Source: Pseudoalteromonas piscicida (GTDB taxonomy: Bacteria; Pseudomonadota; Gammaproteobacteria; Enterobacterales; Alteromonadaceae). From it: a stretch of 64,000 nt of DNA. The notes below the pieces were generated by a model. The model ran no database searches and was not told where the DNA came from. It worked only from the letters and a program-made list of their open reading frames with translations. Below are positions 1 through 9,363 of this stretch, piece after piece. Position 1 is the stretch's first letter. Each line of letters begins with the position of its first letter. The position numbers and the translations under genes are program-made. The stretch lies in assembly GCF_002208135.1 (NCBI RefSeq), contig NZ_CP021646.1:1595501-1659500 (forward strand), read 5' to 3'.

Positions 1-78
1 CTGGTTTCTCAGATAATCCATTCAGTTTTAACGATTTGAAAGTTACAATAATGCCATATAGAAAAGTAGAGGCTGGCA

Positions 79-1818
79 ATGCAACCAACCGACAAGCAGA
101 TTTACGCTAGATTATTTAGCTATGTAAAAGACTTTAAACTCGCCGCCATATTTTCAGTAATTGGCATGATAGGGTACGCAGCGATGGATGCTTCGTTCGT
201 CGCATTAATGGATCCGTTTATTGACGAGGGTCTAACCGCAGGCAATCGCGATGTACTAAAATTGGCTCCCTTTGTTGTCATCGCGTTAGTTATTGGACGC
301 GGTATCTTTAACTATATGGCATCGTATTGTTTGTCTTATGTTGGATCTCAGGTTGTGCGAGCTTTGCGACAGCAACTATTTGAACACATGTTGTATTTAC
401 CTGTATCGTTTCATGACCAACATTCTAATGGCGAATTGATATCAAAAATCACTTTTGATACGGAGCAGGTACAGCAGGCCGTTACTAAGGCACTCCAAGT
501 GCTGATCCGTGAAGGTGCATTTGTATTTTTCCTGCTCATTACGATGTTTTATGCAAGCTGGCAGCTCTCGCTCATTTTTTTAGTTGTAGTACCAATCGTG
601 GCAGTGATAGTCACAGTGGTGTCTAAGCGTTTTAAGAAGATCTCCAAGAATATTCAAGATGCGATGGGAGAGGTGACGAAAAGCTCAGAGCAAATGATGG
701 CAGGTCATAAGGTCATTCATGGCTTTGGTGGACAAGATAAAACCATCTCTCACTTTGCTAAGGTCAATAATCATAACCGTCAACAACGCGTAAAAATGGA
801 TGCGACTAAAGCGCTGAGCGTATCTATCATCCAAATCATCGCGGCGAGCGCAATGGCGGTGATACTCGCGATTGTCGCGATGCCTTCTATGGTGGATAAA
901 ATTTCATCGGGCACTTTTGTCACTTTGATCACCTCTATGATGATGATGCTGCGTCCATTAAAACAACTTGCCAATGTGAATAGCGACCTGCAACGCGGGA
1001 TCTCTGCGGCGAAAAGTGTGTTTGCGGTGATTGATCTTGAAAAAGAAAAGGACACTGGCACACAGTCTTTATCTCGTGCGCAAGGTAACCTGCAAGTCAA
1101 CGACTTAACCTTTACTTATCCATCTAAAAACGATCCGGTGATTGAGTCATTAAACCTTGAAATCAAAGCCGGGCAGAGTATTGCGCTGGTTGGGAGAAGT
1201 GGCTCGGGAAAATCAACGATTTCTAATCTATTACCGCGTTACTATGATATTGAAGCGGGTAGTATTGAGTTAGACGGCACGAATATAAATGAGTACCAGC
1301 TTGCGGATCTACGCGCGCAGTTTTCTATCGTGTCGCAGCAAGTCGTATTGTTTAATGACACCATTGCAAACAATATTATGTACTCGTTAAAACAACCGTT
1401 ATCGCAAGAAGCGCTAGAAAAAGTCGTAAAACAAGCTCACGTCTGGGAATTTGTTAAAGATCTTCCAGAGGGTCTAAATACCCTTGTTGGTGAAAATGGC
1501 GTGATGCTTTCTGGCGGACAACGACAACGTATCGCTATCGCGCGTGCTATTGTGAAAGATGCGCCTATCCTTATTTTAGATGAAGCAACATCAGCATTGG
1601 ACACAGAATCTGAGCGTTTGATCCAACAAGCGTTAGAAGAGCTGATGGCTGACAAAACAACCATAGTAATTGCCCATCGATTATCGACAATCGAACGTTG
1701 CGACTGCATCTATGTGCTAGATAAAGGCAAGATCATCGAACAAGGCAAGCATGCTGAACTGGTCGCGCAGGAAGGCGTCTATTACGCACTTTGCAAAATG
1801 CAGTTTGGTGAGCAATAA
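79..1818 (+). CDS. msbA: Lipid A export ABC transporter MsbA
   Basis: Homodimeric inner-membrane ABC exporter that flips lipid A-core from the cytoplasmic to the periplasmic leaflet. The 579 residues match the usual length (E. coli about 582). An N-terminal six-helix transmembrane domain (about 20-320) precedes the nucleotide-binding domain. Visible motifs are Walker A GRSGSGKST (about 372-380), signature LSGGQRQR (about 477-484), Walker B ILILDEAT followed by SALD, and the switch His in IAHRLST. The ATG follows a GAGG ribosome-binding site. The stop is immediately followed by the lpxK ATG, the same msbA-lpxK order as in enterobacteria, so the two are probably co-transcribed and translationally coupled. 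Confidence 0.96.
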   Translation: MQPTDKQIYARLFSYVKDFKLAAIFSVIGMIGYAAMDASFVALMDPFIDEGLTAGNRDVLKLAPFVVIALVIGRGIFNYMASYCLSYVGSQVVRALRQQLFEHMLYLPVSFHDQHSNGELISKITFDTEQVQQAVTKALQVLIREGAFVFFLLITMFYASWQLSLIFLVVVPIVAVIVTVVSKRFKKISKNIQDAMGEVTKSSEQMMAGHKVIHGFGGQDKTISHFAKVNNHNRQQRVKMDATKALSVSIIQIIAASAMAVILAIVAMPSMVDKISSGTFVTLITSMMMMLRPLKQLANVNSDLQRGISAAKSVFAVIDLEKEKDTGTQSLSRAQGNLQVNDLTFTYPSKNDPVIESLNLEIKAGQSIALVGRSGSGKSTISNLLPRYYDIEAGSIELDGTNINEYQLADLRAQFSIVSQQVVLFNDTIANNIMYSLKQPLSQEALEKVVKQAHVWEFVKDLPEGLNTLVGENGVMLSGGQRQRIAIARAIVKDAPILILDEATSALDTESERLIQQALEELMADKTTIVIAHRLSTIERCDCIYVLDKGKIIEQGKHAELVAQEGVYYALCKMQFGEQ

Positions 1819-2802
1819 ATGGCATCAAAAATAGAGCAAAGTTGGTATAAAAAACCGGGAATACTGACGCTATTATTGCTTCCGTTAAGCCTGTTATTTG
1901 GACTTATTAGCTTGATAAGAAAGGGGCTTTATCAACTCGGTTTTTGCCCTGCCTACCGTTCGCCTGTTCCGGTTATTATTGTCGGTAACATCAGTGTGGG
2001 CGGTAATGGCAAAACGCCATTTGTGCTTTGGTTAGTCCCTTTTCTTGAAAAGCTTGGCTTTAAGGTTGGGGTGATCAGTCGAGGCTACGGTGCGAAACCT
2101 AGTTCAACCCCCTTTTTGGTGACTGAAGCAACCTCAACGGAAGAGGGCGGTGATGAACCTTGTTTACTTGCCAAGCGTCTAAAATGCCCAGTGATGATTG
2201 GTGCCGATAGACAAGCGAGCATTGAAAAATTATTGGACACTAGCGATGTAAACATCATCGTCAGTGACGATGGACTACAGCACTATAAATTAGCACGAGA
2301 TATTGAATTGTGTATCGTTGATGCCGAGCGACGCTTTGGTAATGGTTTGTGGATGCCTGCAGGGCCCCTTAGGGAGTTACCTAAGCGTATACAGAGTGTC
2401 GATCTCGCCGTATACAATGGTGGATGCGAAAGTTATTCCTACACGCTAGAGACAGTTGGCTTTTTTCGTGTTGCAGATGATAGTCCAGCGTCCAATATAG
2501 AAATGGTTGGTGCTTCAGTCTGTGCAATCGGCAATCCCGTGCGATTTGAAAATACGCTACGAGATAGGGGGATTGTTCTGAGTGAAAGCCTACATTTTGC
2601 GGATCACCATCCATATCAAGCGTCCGACTTCTCGCAAATCGATAACGGCGCTATTTTTATGACAGAGAAAGATGCGGTAAAGTGTCGCGCATTTGCAAAA
2701 GATAATTGGTATTACCTCAAAGTAGATGCCAAACCTACATCAGCGCTTGAAAAAGCGGTATTAAATTTACTTAAAAAGAAAGAGATTTATCATGGCCTTT
2801 GA
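1819..2802 (+). CDS. lpxK: Tetraacyldisaccharide 4'-kinase LpxK
   Basis: Phosphorylates the 4' position of the tetraacyldisaccharide-1-phosphate lipid A precursor using ATP, at the inner membrane. The 327-residue length is normal. There is one N-terminal hydrophobic anchor (about 14-32), then a P-loop in [12 protein letters not shown] (about 57-68) and the family segment [29 protein letters not shown] is also typical of LpxK. The ATG starts directly after the msbA stop. The 3' end overlaps the next gene by 11 bp, which indicates a tightly coupled envelope-biogenesis operon. Confidence 0.95.
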   Translation: MASKIEQSWYKKPGILTLLLLPLSLLFGLISLIRKGLYQLGFCPAYRSPVPVIIVGNISVGGNGKTPFVLWLVPFLEKLGFKVGVISRGYGAKPSSTPFLVTEATSTEEGGDEPCLLAKRLKCPVMIGADRQASIEKLLDTSDVNIIVSDDGLQHYKLARDIELCIVDAERRFGNGLWMPAGPLRELPKRIQSVDLAVYNGGCESYSYTLETVGFFRVADDSPASNIEMVGASVCAIGNPVRFENTLRDRGIVLSESLHFADHHPYQASDFSQIDNGAIFMTEKDAVKCRAFAKDNWYYLKVDAKPTSALEKAVLNLLKKKEIYHGL

Positions 2803-2989
2803 TACCAAATTACTAGAAATAATCGCCTGCCCAGTATGTAAAGGCAAATTAAGATATGACAAAGAAAACAAAGAGTTGATAAGCACAGCAGCCAAGCTTG
2901 CGTACCCGATCAAAGATGATATTCCAGTGTTATTGGAAAACGAAGCGCGGGAGCTGAGCAGCGATGAGGTTGAGCAGTGGAATTCGTAG
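2792..2989 (+). CDS. ycaR: Trm112/YcaR family small zinc-ribbon-like protein
   Basis: A 65-residue protein of the Trm112-like (UPF0434/YcaR) family. The N-terminal [14 protein letters not shown] carries a CxxC pair, and the [11 protein letters not shown] block is the family hallmark. Its function in gammaproteobacteria is not established; eukaryotic Trm112 activates methyltransferases. It overlaps lpxK upstream (11 bp) and kdsB downstream (13 bp). This lpxK-ycaR-kdsB order is conserved widely, which suggests a link to LPS synthesis, but that is inference from context. Confidence 0.92.
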   Translation: MAFDTKLLEIIACPVCKGKLRYDKENKELISTAAKLAYPIKDDIPVLLENEARELSSDEVEQWNS

Positions 2990-3738
2990 TCGTTATTCCA
3001 GCACGCTATGCTTCAAGCAGGTTACCTGGTAAACCACTTGCTGATATCGGCGGTAAACCAATGATCCAGTGTGTTTATGAACAGGCAATTCAATCTGGCG
3101 CTGCAGCAGTTTATATCGCAACAGACCACCGTGCAGTATTTGATGCAGCGAAAGACTTCACCGATAACGTGCTAATGACACGTGAAGATCACCAATCTGG
3201 TACTGAGAGACTCGCCGAAGTTGTTGAGCAACTGGGACTGGATGAACACACCTTGGTGGTAAACGTTCAAGGCGATGAGCCACTGTTAGAGCCTGATAAC
3301 ATCGCACAAGTCGCAGCACTACTGCATCATTCGGATGCACCGATGGCGACTTTGTGCGTTGATGTGGAAGATGTGGAAGAGGTGTTGAATCCGAACGCAG
3401 TGAAAGTGGTGTCTGATATTCAAGACAACGCGCTGTATTTCTCTCGCTCGTCTATTCCGTTTCAGCGTGACAGCATGTTAACGCTTGACAGAAATAGCAT
3501 TCCAGTGAGCCACTTTAAACGTCACGTTGGCATATATGCCTATCGAGCGGGGTTTATTAAAACCTATTTATCGCTAAGTGTTTCACCGCTAGAGGTACAA
3601 GAGTCACTAGAGCAGCTACGTGTACTGTATCATGGATACAAAATTAAGGTCGCTAAAGCGGCAAAGCCTGTGCATGCCGGAGTGGATACTCCCGAAGACT
3701 TGGCACGAGTCCAAGAGATGTTAAATGGAAAAGTTTAA
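2977..3738 (+). CDS. kdsB: 3-deoxy-manno-octulosonate cytidylyltransferase KdsB
   Basis: Activates Kdo with CTP to CMP-Kdo for attachment to lipid A; cytoplasmic. The 253-residue length fits the family (E. coli 248). The N-terminus [27 protein letters not shown] is split here into [15 protein letters not shown] and the following GGKPM, the nucleotide-binding signature. [10 protein letters not shown] carries the metal-binding Asp, and HVGIYAYR is also conserved. The start overlaps the end of ycaR and the end overlaps the next gene by 14 bp, continuing the chain of overlapping reading frames from msbA. Confidence 0.96.
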   Translation: MEFVVVIPARYASSRLPGKPLADIGGKPMIQCVYEQAIQSGAAAVYIATDHRAVFDAAKDFTDNVLMTREDHQSGTERLAEVVEQLGLDEHTLVVNVQGDEPLLEPDNIAQVAALLHHSDAPMATLCVDVEDVEEVLNPNAVKVVSDIQDNALYFSRSSIPFQRDSMLTLDRNSIPVSHFKRHVGIYAYRAGFIKTYLSLSVSPLEVQESLEQLRVLYHGYKIKVAKAAKPVHAGVDTPEDLARVQEMLNGKV

Positions 3739-4390
3739 GCTAATTGCGGACGAAGTGGACTATGTGGTTGCATACAAACCACAAGGGGTAAGCTTCCACA
3801 GCGAGGATGGTGCAGGTTTTGTTGCCTTACTGACGGAGCAACTAGGCTATGCCTTATTTCCGGTTCATCGCCTCGATAAAGTCACATCGGGGCTTATTCT
3901 CTTGGCGAAGTCTAGCGAGGCTGCAAAACAGCTAACGAACCTGTTTTCCTCCCGGCAAATAGACAAATTTTATCTGGCATTAGTTAGTGCGAAGCCTAAG
4001 AAAAAGCAAGGCTGGATAAAAGGCGATATGGCTAAGTCGCGCAGAGGTACCTATAAACTGGTTAAAACTAAGCTAAACCCTGCAGTAACTCGATTTTATT
4101 CATGCTCTGTAGCGACCAATCTACGCGCTTGTATCGTTAAACCGTTTAGCGGTAAAACACACCAAATTCGGGTGGCACTAAAAAGCATCGGTGCGCCAAT
4201 TTTAGGTGATTTAGCCTATAGTGGAGAGCCTGCAGATAGAACTTATCTTCACGCATTTTGCCTTGAATTTGAGTGGCAAGGTAACCATCAGCACTATCAA
4301 GCGGCGCCTGAAGGTGATGGTGCATTTGGCCATTTATTGGCACATGAAATCTTTGCAAGTTGGCAAAATCCAAGTCAATTAGAGTGGTAA
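3725..4390 (+). CDS. RluA-family RNA pseudouridine synthase (TIGR01621-like)
   Basis: Predicted to isomerise uridine to pseudouridine in RNA; the target is unknown. The 221 residues contain the RluA-type core. HRLDKVTSGLILLAKS (about 42-57) carries the catalytic Asp, and KPFSGKTHQIRVALKSIGAPILGD is the usual C-terminal block, read here as GKTHQIRVALKSIGAPILGD. There is no N-terminal S4 RNA-binding domain, so this is the compact single-domain form. It starts inside the end of kdsB, and its stop is 1 nt before the tcdA ATG, so it probably belongs to the same transcript. Confidence 0.88.
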   Translation: MEKFKLIADEVDYVVAYKPQGVSFHSEDGAGFVALLTEQLGYALFPVHRLDKVTSGLILLAKSSEAAKQLTNLFSSRQIDKFYLALVSAKPKKKQGWIKGDMAKSRRGTYKLVKTKLNPAVTRFYSCSVATNLRACIVKPFSGKTHQIRVALKSIGAPILGDLAYSGEPADRTYLHAFCLEFEWQGNHQHYQAAPEGDGAFGHLLAHEIFASWQNPSQLEW

Positions 4391-4391
4391 C

Positions 4392-5189
4392 ATGACTGAT
4401 TCGAATAGAGAACTAAGATTTGGCGGCATTGCTCGGTTATACGGTAACGCCGAGTTAGAAGCATTAAGTAAAGCACACTTTTGTATCATTGGTATTGGTG
4501 GCGTTGGCAGTTGGGCTGTAGAAGCGCTAGTGAGAACGGGTATAGGTAAAATAACGCTTATCGATATGGACGATATTTGTGTAACCAACATTAACCGTCA
4601 GTTACATGCTCATAGTGAAAGTATCGGGATGCAAAAAATTGAGGCAATGCGAGATCGCTGTCTTGCGATTAACCCAGATTGTGAAGTTACCCTGATCGAT
4701 GATTTTTTGATGTTAGATAACATTAGAAACTACATTCAAGGCTTTGATTATGTTATCGACTGTATCGACGCGGTTAAAGAGAAAGCGGCGCTAATCGCGC
4801 ATTGTAAGCGCAATAAAATACCGGTGATCACTACAGGTGGTGCAGGCGGTCAAACCGATCCGAGCCAGATCCAATATGGGGATGTGGCAAAGACGACCCA
4901 TGATCCGCTGCTAGCAAAAGTACGCTATATCCTCAGAAAACAATATAACTTTAGCGATAATCCAAAACGTAAATTTGGTGTAGATTGCGTGTATTCCACA
5001 GAGCAACTCGTTTACCCAAGTACCGATGGCACCGTGTGCAAAGCAAAGCAACAAGCTGAAGGTGGGAAAAATATGGACTGCGCGACTGGGTTTGGCTCGG
5101 CTACTATGGTAACTGGGAGTTTTGGTTTTTTTGCCGCGTCCAAAGCAATACGTAAGTACCTAGATAAACAAAGCAAAAGCAGCGAATAA
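4392..5189 (+). CDS. tcdA: tRNA threonylcarbamoyladenosine dehydratase TcdA (CsdL)
   Basis: ATP-dependent E1-like enzyme that cyclises t6A to ct6A at position 37 of ANN-decoding tRNAs. The 265 residues include the adenylate-binding GIGGVGSWAVEALVRTGIG (about 35-53), the DMDDICVTNINRQ segment, and DCIDAVKEKAALI. In E. coli, TcdA works with the CsdA-CsdE sulfur-transfer pair. Those two genes lie immediately downstream on the opposite strand here, convergent with tcdA, which supports the assignment. Confidence 0.95.
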   Translation: MTDSNRELRFGGIARLYGNAELEALSKAHFCIIGIGGVGSWAVEALVRTGIGKITLIDMDDICVTNINRQLHAHSESIGMQKIEAMRDRCLAINPDCEVTLIDDFLMLDNIRNYIQGFDYVIDCIDAVKEKAALIAHCKRNKIPVITTGGAGGQTDPSQIQYGDVAKTTHDPLLAKVRYILRKQYNFSDNPKRKFGVDCVYSTEQLVYPSTDGTVCKAKQQAEGGKNMDCATGFGSATMVTGSFGFFAASKAIRKYLDKQSKSSE

Positions 5190-5191
5190 GT

Positions 5192-5207
5192 GTGCTCGTT
5201 TGAGCAC
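5192..5207. terminator. Short hairpin between convergent tcdA and csdE
   Basis: The 30-bp gap between two convergent genes holds a 6-bp stem (GTGCTC / GAGCAC) with a GTTT loop. There is only a short T-rich flank (CTTATAT). It may act as a weak bidirectional terminator. Confidence 0.45.
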
Positions 5208-5218
5208 CTTATATCACT

Positions 5219-5626
5219 TTATTTTAATATCTCCGCCTGCACTTGGATCTGTTCAACAATCGCACGTATACCATTACCTCTAGATGGACTTAGGTGAGCA
5301 ATTAATCCAAGCGACTCAAACAGTTCATAAGCATTAAACTGGCTTACTTGCTCTGGCGTTTTACCTGCGTACGCAGCAAGGATAATTGCAAGTAATCCTT
5401 TGACAATACGCGTATCTGAGTCGGCAATAAGTACGAGCTGCTGCGCGCTTTCATCTAAGTCCACATAGAGCCAAACTTTACTATCACAGCCAGACACTAA
5501 CGCTGAGTCGACTTTTAGCGCTTCTGGAAGTGCTGGAAGTTGTTTACCGAGCAGCATGATTTCACGGTATTTGGTTTGCCAGCCATGACTTTCAGATAAT
5601 TTTTTTGTGATATGTTCAATATTCAT
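5219..5626 (-). CDS. csdE: Sulfur acceptor protein CsdE (SufE family)
   Basis: Accepts persulfide sulfur from the cysteine desulfurase CsdA and passes it on; cytoplasmic. The 135 residues show the SufE-type core. LVSGCDSKVWLYVDLDE contains the acceptor Cys (about residue 47), and ADSDTRIVKGLLAIILAAYAG is the family helix region. It starts 4 nt after the csdA stop, so it is co-transcribed with csdA. It could be called SufE from sequence alone; the csdA and tcdA neighbours favour CsdE. Confidence 0.9.
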   Translation of the reverse strand: MNIEHITKKLSESHGWQTKYREIMLLGKQLPALPEALKVDSALVSGCDSKVWLYVDLDESAQQLVLIADSDTRIVKGLLAIILAAYAGKTPEQVSQFNAYELFESLGLIAHLSPSRGNGIRAIVEQIQVQAEILK

Positions 5627-5630
5627 AAGG

Positions 5631-6842
5631 TTAATCTAATAATTCTATTGTGGATTTTAACGCATTAATAAAATGCTCAATATCATCTTCATTATTATAA
5701 AACGCCAAACTTGCACGTACTGTCCCATTAACCTTGAGCATTTTCATAAGAGGTTGAGTACAGTGGTGACCGCTTCTGACTGCTACGCCATACGTATTGA
5801 GTAGCGTGGCAAGATCGTAGTGGTGCTCGTTTTTATAGTTAAAACTGACGACGCCAACATTGTTTTGTGTATCGCCATAAACCGTGATGCCTTCAATCAG
5901 TCTTAGCTTTGCTAAAAGGGAGTGATAGAGCGCTTGCTCATAACGTTGAAGTGCACTTGGATCAATCTCATTTACATAATCTATCGCTGCGGCAAAACCG
6001 ATGACGCCAGAAATATTGGGAGTGCCGGGCTCAAACTTGCCAGGTGCATCTCGATAGCTGGATCGCTCGAAACTCACTTCTTTTATCATTTCGCCGCCAG
6101 TTTTGTATACGGGGAGGGCATTTAGTTGCTGGTATTTACCATAAAGTCCGCCGACACCTGTTGGCCCTAATGCTTTATGAGCTGAAAAAGCATAAAAATC
6201 GCAATCCAGTGCCTTCAGATCAGGTCTTAAATGCAGTAAAGACTGTGCGCCGTCGATAACCGTGATGGTACCCAAGGCTTTGCAAACCGAGATGAGCGAC
6301 TCAACTGGATGAATGTTTCCAAGTGCGTTTGAAACATGACCCATTGCCAACACATCAGGTTTATGCTGCTTTAACAGCGCAATAGCGCCTTGCTCGTCGA
6401 GGACGCCGTCTAGCATAGGCAAGACAAGTAAAGTGGCGCCAGTACGTTGACAGGCTTCTTGCCAAGGCACTATGTTAGCGTGATGTTCAAAGGGACTGAT
6501 GGCAATTACGCTGTCTGAATTGAAGCGTGCACTCAGGCCATGAGCCAACAAGTTTAGTGATTCAGTTGCGCCGCTGGTCCATACGATTTCTCTTGTTTCT
6601 ACATTTAAAAAATTTGCAATTGTTTCTCGGGCACTTTCGTAGCGAACAGTGGCGTTTTCACTAAGCGTGTGTAAACCTCTATGTACGTTTGAATTCTCAT
6701 CTTGATAAAAAGTTTTTATGACATCAATGACTTTGTTCGGTTTTTGCGCTGTGGCAGCAGAGTCAAGATAGCAAAGCGGCTGTCCATCAAGTTGTTTGTT
6801 CAAAATTGGAAAGTCGTTGCGCAGAGATTGGATGTCAGTCAT
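5631..6842 (-). CDS. csdA: Cysteine desulfurase CsdA (SufS-like class V aminotransferase)
   Basis: PLP enzyme that removes sulfur from L-cysteine as an enzyme-bound persulfide. The 403-residue length is normal. The PLP-binding Lys is in FSAHKALGPTGVGGLYG (about residue 225). The PLP-contacting His is in FEHHANIVPW, and the persulfide-forming Cys is in RSGHHCTQPLMK (about 361). It forms a two-gene operon with csdE. No suf scaffold genes (sufBCD) are nearby, which favours CsdA over SufS. Confidence 0.93.
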   Translation of the reverse strand: MTDIQSLRNDFPILNKQLDGQPLCYLDSAATAQKPNKVIDVIKTFYQDENSNVHRGLHTLSENATVRYESARETIANFLNVETREIVWTSGATESLNLLAHGLSARFNSDSVIAISPFEHHANIVPWQEACQRTGATLLVLPMLDGVLDEQGAIALLKQHKPDVLAMGHVSNALGNIHPVESLISVCKALGTITVIDGAQSLLHLRPDLKALDCDFYAFSAHKALGPTGVGGLYGKYQQLNALPVYKTGGEMIKEVSFERSSYRDAPGKFEPGTPNISGVIGFAAAIDYVNEIDPSALQRYEQALYHSLLAKLRLIEGITVYGDTQNNVGVVSFNYKNEHHYDLATLLNTYGVAVRSGHHCTQPLMKMLKVNGTVRASLAFYNNEDDIEHFINALKSTIELLD

Positions 6843-6902
6843 AACGTACCTGAGTTAATTGAGCAGCGCGATTTTAACGAATACGCGGCGATATTAAAAC
6901 AA

Positions 6903-6927
6903 AAAAGGCCGCATTAAGCGGCCTTTT
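6903..6927 (-). terminator. Intrinsic terminator of gltA
   Basis: Perfect 10-bp stem (AAAAGGCCGC / GCGGCCTTTT) with a 5-nt loop, followed on the minus strand by a run of Ts. It lies 18 bp past the gltA stop and just upstream of csdA. Confidence 0.9.
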
Positions 6928-6944
6928 CAAACACAATAACGAGA

Positions 6945-8231
6945 TTATCTGTCGTTTTGTGTTTTGTAGTCGCGAGACGTGTAGCCTTTGTAAAGCTGAC
7001 GCGGACGACCAATTTTGTGTCCTGGCTGAGAAAGCATTTCGTTCCAGTGTGAAATCCAACCCACAGTACGAGACATCGCGAAGATAACTGTAAACATGCT
7101 TGTTGGGATACCGATTGCTTTAAGAATGATACCTGAATAGAAGTCTACATTCGGGTATAGCTTCTTCTCAATGAAGTAAGGGTCTTCTAGGGCAATCTGT
7201 TCAAGTTTCATTGCTACGTCAAGCAGTGGATCTTGAATGTTTAGCTCTTTAAGCACTTCGTGACACGTTTGACGCATTACCGTCGCACGTGGGTCAAAGT
7301 TTTTATAAACGCGGTGACCAAAGCCCATTAGACGGAACGGATCGTTCTTGTCTTTTGCTTTTGCAACGTACTCGTCAATACGATCAACAGAGCCGATTTC
7401 TTCAAGCATAGTTAAACATGCTTCGTTTGCGCCACCGTGTGCAGGACCCCAAAGTGATGCAATACCTGCCGCGATACACGCGTAAGGGTTTGCACCTGAA
7501 GAGCCAGCAAGACGAACTGTTGAAGTTGACGCGTTTTGCTCGTGATCTGCGTGAAGCATGAAAATACGATCCATTGCTTTAGCAAGTACAGGGCTGACGT
7601 TGTAGTCTTCAGCTGGCACAGAGAACATCATGTGGAGGAAGTTTTCTGCGTAGCTCAAGTCGTTACGTGGGTATACGAACGGTTGGCCAACGTTATATTT
7701 GTACGCCATTGCAGCAATTGTTGGTAGCTTAGCTACTAACTTGATTGCACAACGCATACGTTGATCTTCGTCAGAAATATCCAAATCTGAGTGGTAGAAC
7801 GAAGATAACGCACCAACTACACCACATAGCATTGCCATAGGGTGTGCATCTACACGGAAGCCTTGGAAAAACGCAGCTATCTTCTCGTGCATCATTGTAT
7901 TGCGAGTGATCTCATCTGAGAACTCAGCTAGTTGTTCTTCGCTTGGTAATTCACCGTTTAATAGTAGGTAGCAAAGTTCAATATAGTTAGAATTTTCAGC
8001 AAGTTGCTCAATTGGATAACCGCGATGAAGCAGTACACCTTTGGCACCGTCAATGTAAGTGATAGACGAGTCACAAGAGGCAGTCGACATAAATCCTGGG
8101 TCATACGTAAATAGGCCGTGAGCACCCAAAGAACGAACGTCAACTACGTCTTGACCAGCTGTACCTTCGTAAATTGGTAACTCAATCGGATCGTGACCAT
8201 CAATATGGACTGTGGCTTTTTTATCTGCCAT
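6945..8231 (-). CDS. gltA: Type II citrate synthase GltA
   Basis: Condenses acetyl-CoA and oxaloacetate to citrate, the entry step of the TCA cycle. The 428 residues match the hexameric, NADH-sensitive proteobacterial type (E. coli 427). Catalytic residues are visible in HGGANEACL (His about 264), [15 protein letters not shown] (His about 305) and [10 protein letters not shown] (Asp about 362). The ATG follows AGGAG on the minus strand. It is divergent from sdhCDAB-sucABCD across a 380-bp intergenic region, the same arrangement as in E. coli. Codon use is strongly biased, as in the neighbouring sdh/suc genes, which suggests high expression. Confidence 0.98.
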   Translation of the reverse strand: MADKKATVHIDGHDPIELPIYEGTAGQDVVDVRSLGAHGLFTYDPGFMSTASCDSSITYIDGAKGVLLHRGYPIEQLAENSNYIELCYLLLNGELPSEEQLAEFSDEITRNTMMHEKIAAFFQGFRVDAHPMAMLCGVVGALSSFYHSDLDISDEDQRMRCAIKLVAKLPTIAAMAYKYNVGQPFVYPRNDLSYAENFLHMMFSVPAEDYNVSPVLAKAMDRIFMLHADHEQNASTSTVRLAGSSGANPYACIAAGIASLWGPAHGGANEACLTMLEEIGSVDRIDEYVAKAKDKNDPFRLMGFGHRVYKNFDPRATVMRQTCHEVLKELNIQDPLLDVAMKLEQIALEDPYFIEKKLYPNVDFYSGIILKAIGIPTSMFTVIFAMSRTVGWISHWNEMLSQPGHKIGRPRQLYKGYTSRDYKTQNDR

Positions 8232-8249
8232 CTATTTGTCTCCTATTTA

Positions 8250-8271
8250 ATAACAATATTCTGATTGTTAT
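8250..8271 (-). repeat. Inverted repeat in gltA 5' leader
   Basis: 8-bp arms ATAACAAT / ATTGTTAT around a 6-nt centre, 19 bp upstream of the gltA start codon. It could be a regulator half-site pair or a weak mRNA hairpin. Its AT-rich composition means chance is possible. Confidence 0.4.
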
Positions 8272-8565
8272 GTTGTGATACTAATGTTAAGCAAATTCAG
8301 ATCATTCTAACTTATAACCTAGGTTAAAAGTCAATTTTTCTGTGATTTATGCATAAATGTATAATAAATATTCTACGACGATTAAATATTAGACCATTCG
8401 CTAATTCGCAAGCGTCTCTATCTAAACAAGAATTGTAAAAGGGCGCATAGCCTTATATACTGTCAACGGTTTTATACCGTATCGTCTGTGGGTAAACCTA
8501 TTTTTACATCAATTTTTACACTCGAGTGAACTTTTTGGTGTCCTAATTGGTTTATCTAGAGTGTG

Positions 8566-8592
8566 CCACCTACATTTGCAATATGTAGGTGG
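8566..8592 (+). promoter_or_regulatory. Stable hairpin in the sdhC 5' leader
   Basis: Perfect 10-bp stem (CCACCTACAT / ATGTAGGTGG) with a 7-nt loop TTGCAAT, ending 19 nt before the sdhC ATG. The 3' arm carries an AGGTGG purine stretch that could serve as a ribosome-binding sequence and would be hidden in the stem. The trailing sequence GTTTCAT is not a terminator T-run. A role in translational control is inferred. Confidence 0.6.
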
Positions 8593-8611
8593 GTTTCATA
8601 AAAACAAGTAG

Positions 8612-9025
8612 ATGAGCTCCTTTGTGGGCAAAGATGGGCAAGTAACTGTGAAAAAGCAAAGACCTGTAAATCTAGATCTTACGACTATATCTATGCCGCC
8701 AACGGCTAAAGCGTCGATTCTTCACCGTGTCACCGGTGTTGCTTTCTTCTTCGCTTTGACCTTTGTGATTTGGGCTTGGTCTGAATCCCTTTCTTCTCCT
8801 GAAGGCTTCGAGTTTGTAAAAGAACTGATGTCTGGCTTTATCGCGAAATTCATCGCGTGGGGCACCCTAACTGTATTGTCTTACCACATCATCGGTGGTA
8901 TCCGTCACATGATCCAGGATATGGGACATTGGGAAGAATTAGAATCAGGCAACAATAGCGCGAAGATTGCACTAGCACTTTGGGTTATCGTAGCAATTTT
9001 GGCTGGAGTATGGATATGGTCTTAA
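8612..9025 (+). CDS. sdhC: Succinate dehydrogenase cytochrome b556 subunit SdhC
   Basis: Membrane anchor of complex II that binds haem b and ubiquinone with SdhD. The KKQRPVNLDL block, ASILHRVTGVAFF (quinone-site Ser/Arg region) and SYHIIGGIRHMIQDMG (haem-ligand His) are visible. There are three transmembrane helices. From the ATG at 8612 it has 137 residues, slightly longer than E. coli (129). In-frame GTG codons at 8624 and 8648 are alternatives, and 8648 would start directly at the conserved KKQRPV. No start has a strong Shine-Dalgarno sequence. First gene of sdhCDAB. Confidence 0.93.
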   Translation: MSSFVGKDGQVTVKKQRPVNLDLTTISMPPTAKASILHRVTGVAFFFALTFVIWAWSESLSSPEGFEFVKELMSGFIAKFIAWGTLTVLSYHIIGGIRHMIQDMGHWEELESGNNSAKIALALWVIVAILAGVWIWS

Positions 9026-9363
9026 ATCAAGCGACTCTAAAGCGTGATGGCGTACAAGACTACGTGTCACTACGTACAACTGCGTTAATTATCCTAGCTT
9101 ACGCGGTATTCATCGTAGGCTATCTTCTAATAACTCCTGAACTAACTTATGAAGCTTGGTCAGGGTTGTTCGCAAATTTAGCTGTGAAAGCAGCAACGAT
9201 GATCACACTAGTATGTATCATGGTACATACACGCATCGGTTTGTGGCAGGTTCTAACTGACTACGTTAAGAACTCAACAACTCGCACTATTCTTGGCTTT
9301 GTATTAAACCTTATGGCTTTAGCTTACGTAGCTATTGGTCTGTTTGTTCTGTGGGGTGTTTAA
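9016..9363 (+). CDS. sdhD: Succinate dehydrogenase membrane anchor subunit SdhD
   Basis: Second membrane anchor of complex II. I place the start at the ATG at 9016 (MVLNQATLKRDGVQDY), because a GGAG lies about 7 nt upstream and the resulting 115 residues equal E. coli SdhD and align with its MVSNASALGRNGVHDF start. Upstream in-frame ATGs at 8980 and 9010 would lengthen it inside sdhC. Three transmembrane helices. HTRIGLWQVLTDYVK is the family hallmark with the His/Asp-Tyr region near haem and quinone. Overlaps the sdhC end by 10 bp. Confidence 0.93.
   Translation: MVLNQATLKRDGVQDYVSLRTTALIILAYAVFIVGYLLITPELTYEAWSGLFANLAVKAATMITLVCIMVHTRIGLWQVLTDYVKNSTTRTILGFVLNLMALAYVAIGLFVLWGV

Larger units (their letters stand above)
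8232..8611. promoter_or_regulatory. Divergent gltA / sdhC regulatory region
   Basis: This 380-bp AT-rich gap must hold the promoters for gltA (minus) and sdhCDAB (plus). Two inverted repeats listed separately flank its two ends. I do not see a confident -35/-10 pair or a recognisable ArcA or CRP site by eye, and no small ORF. Confidence 0.6.
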
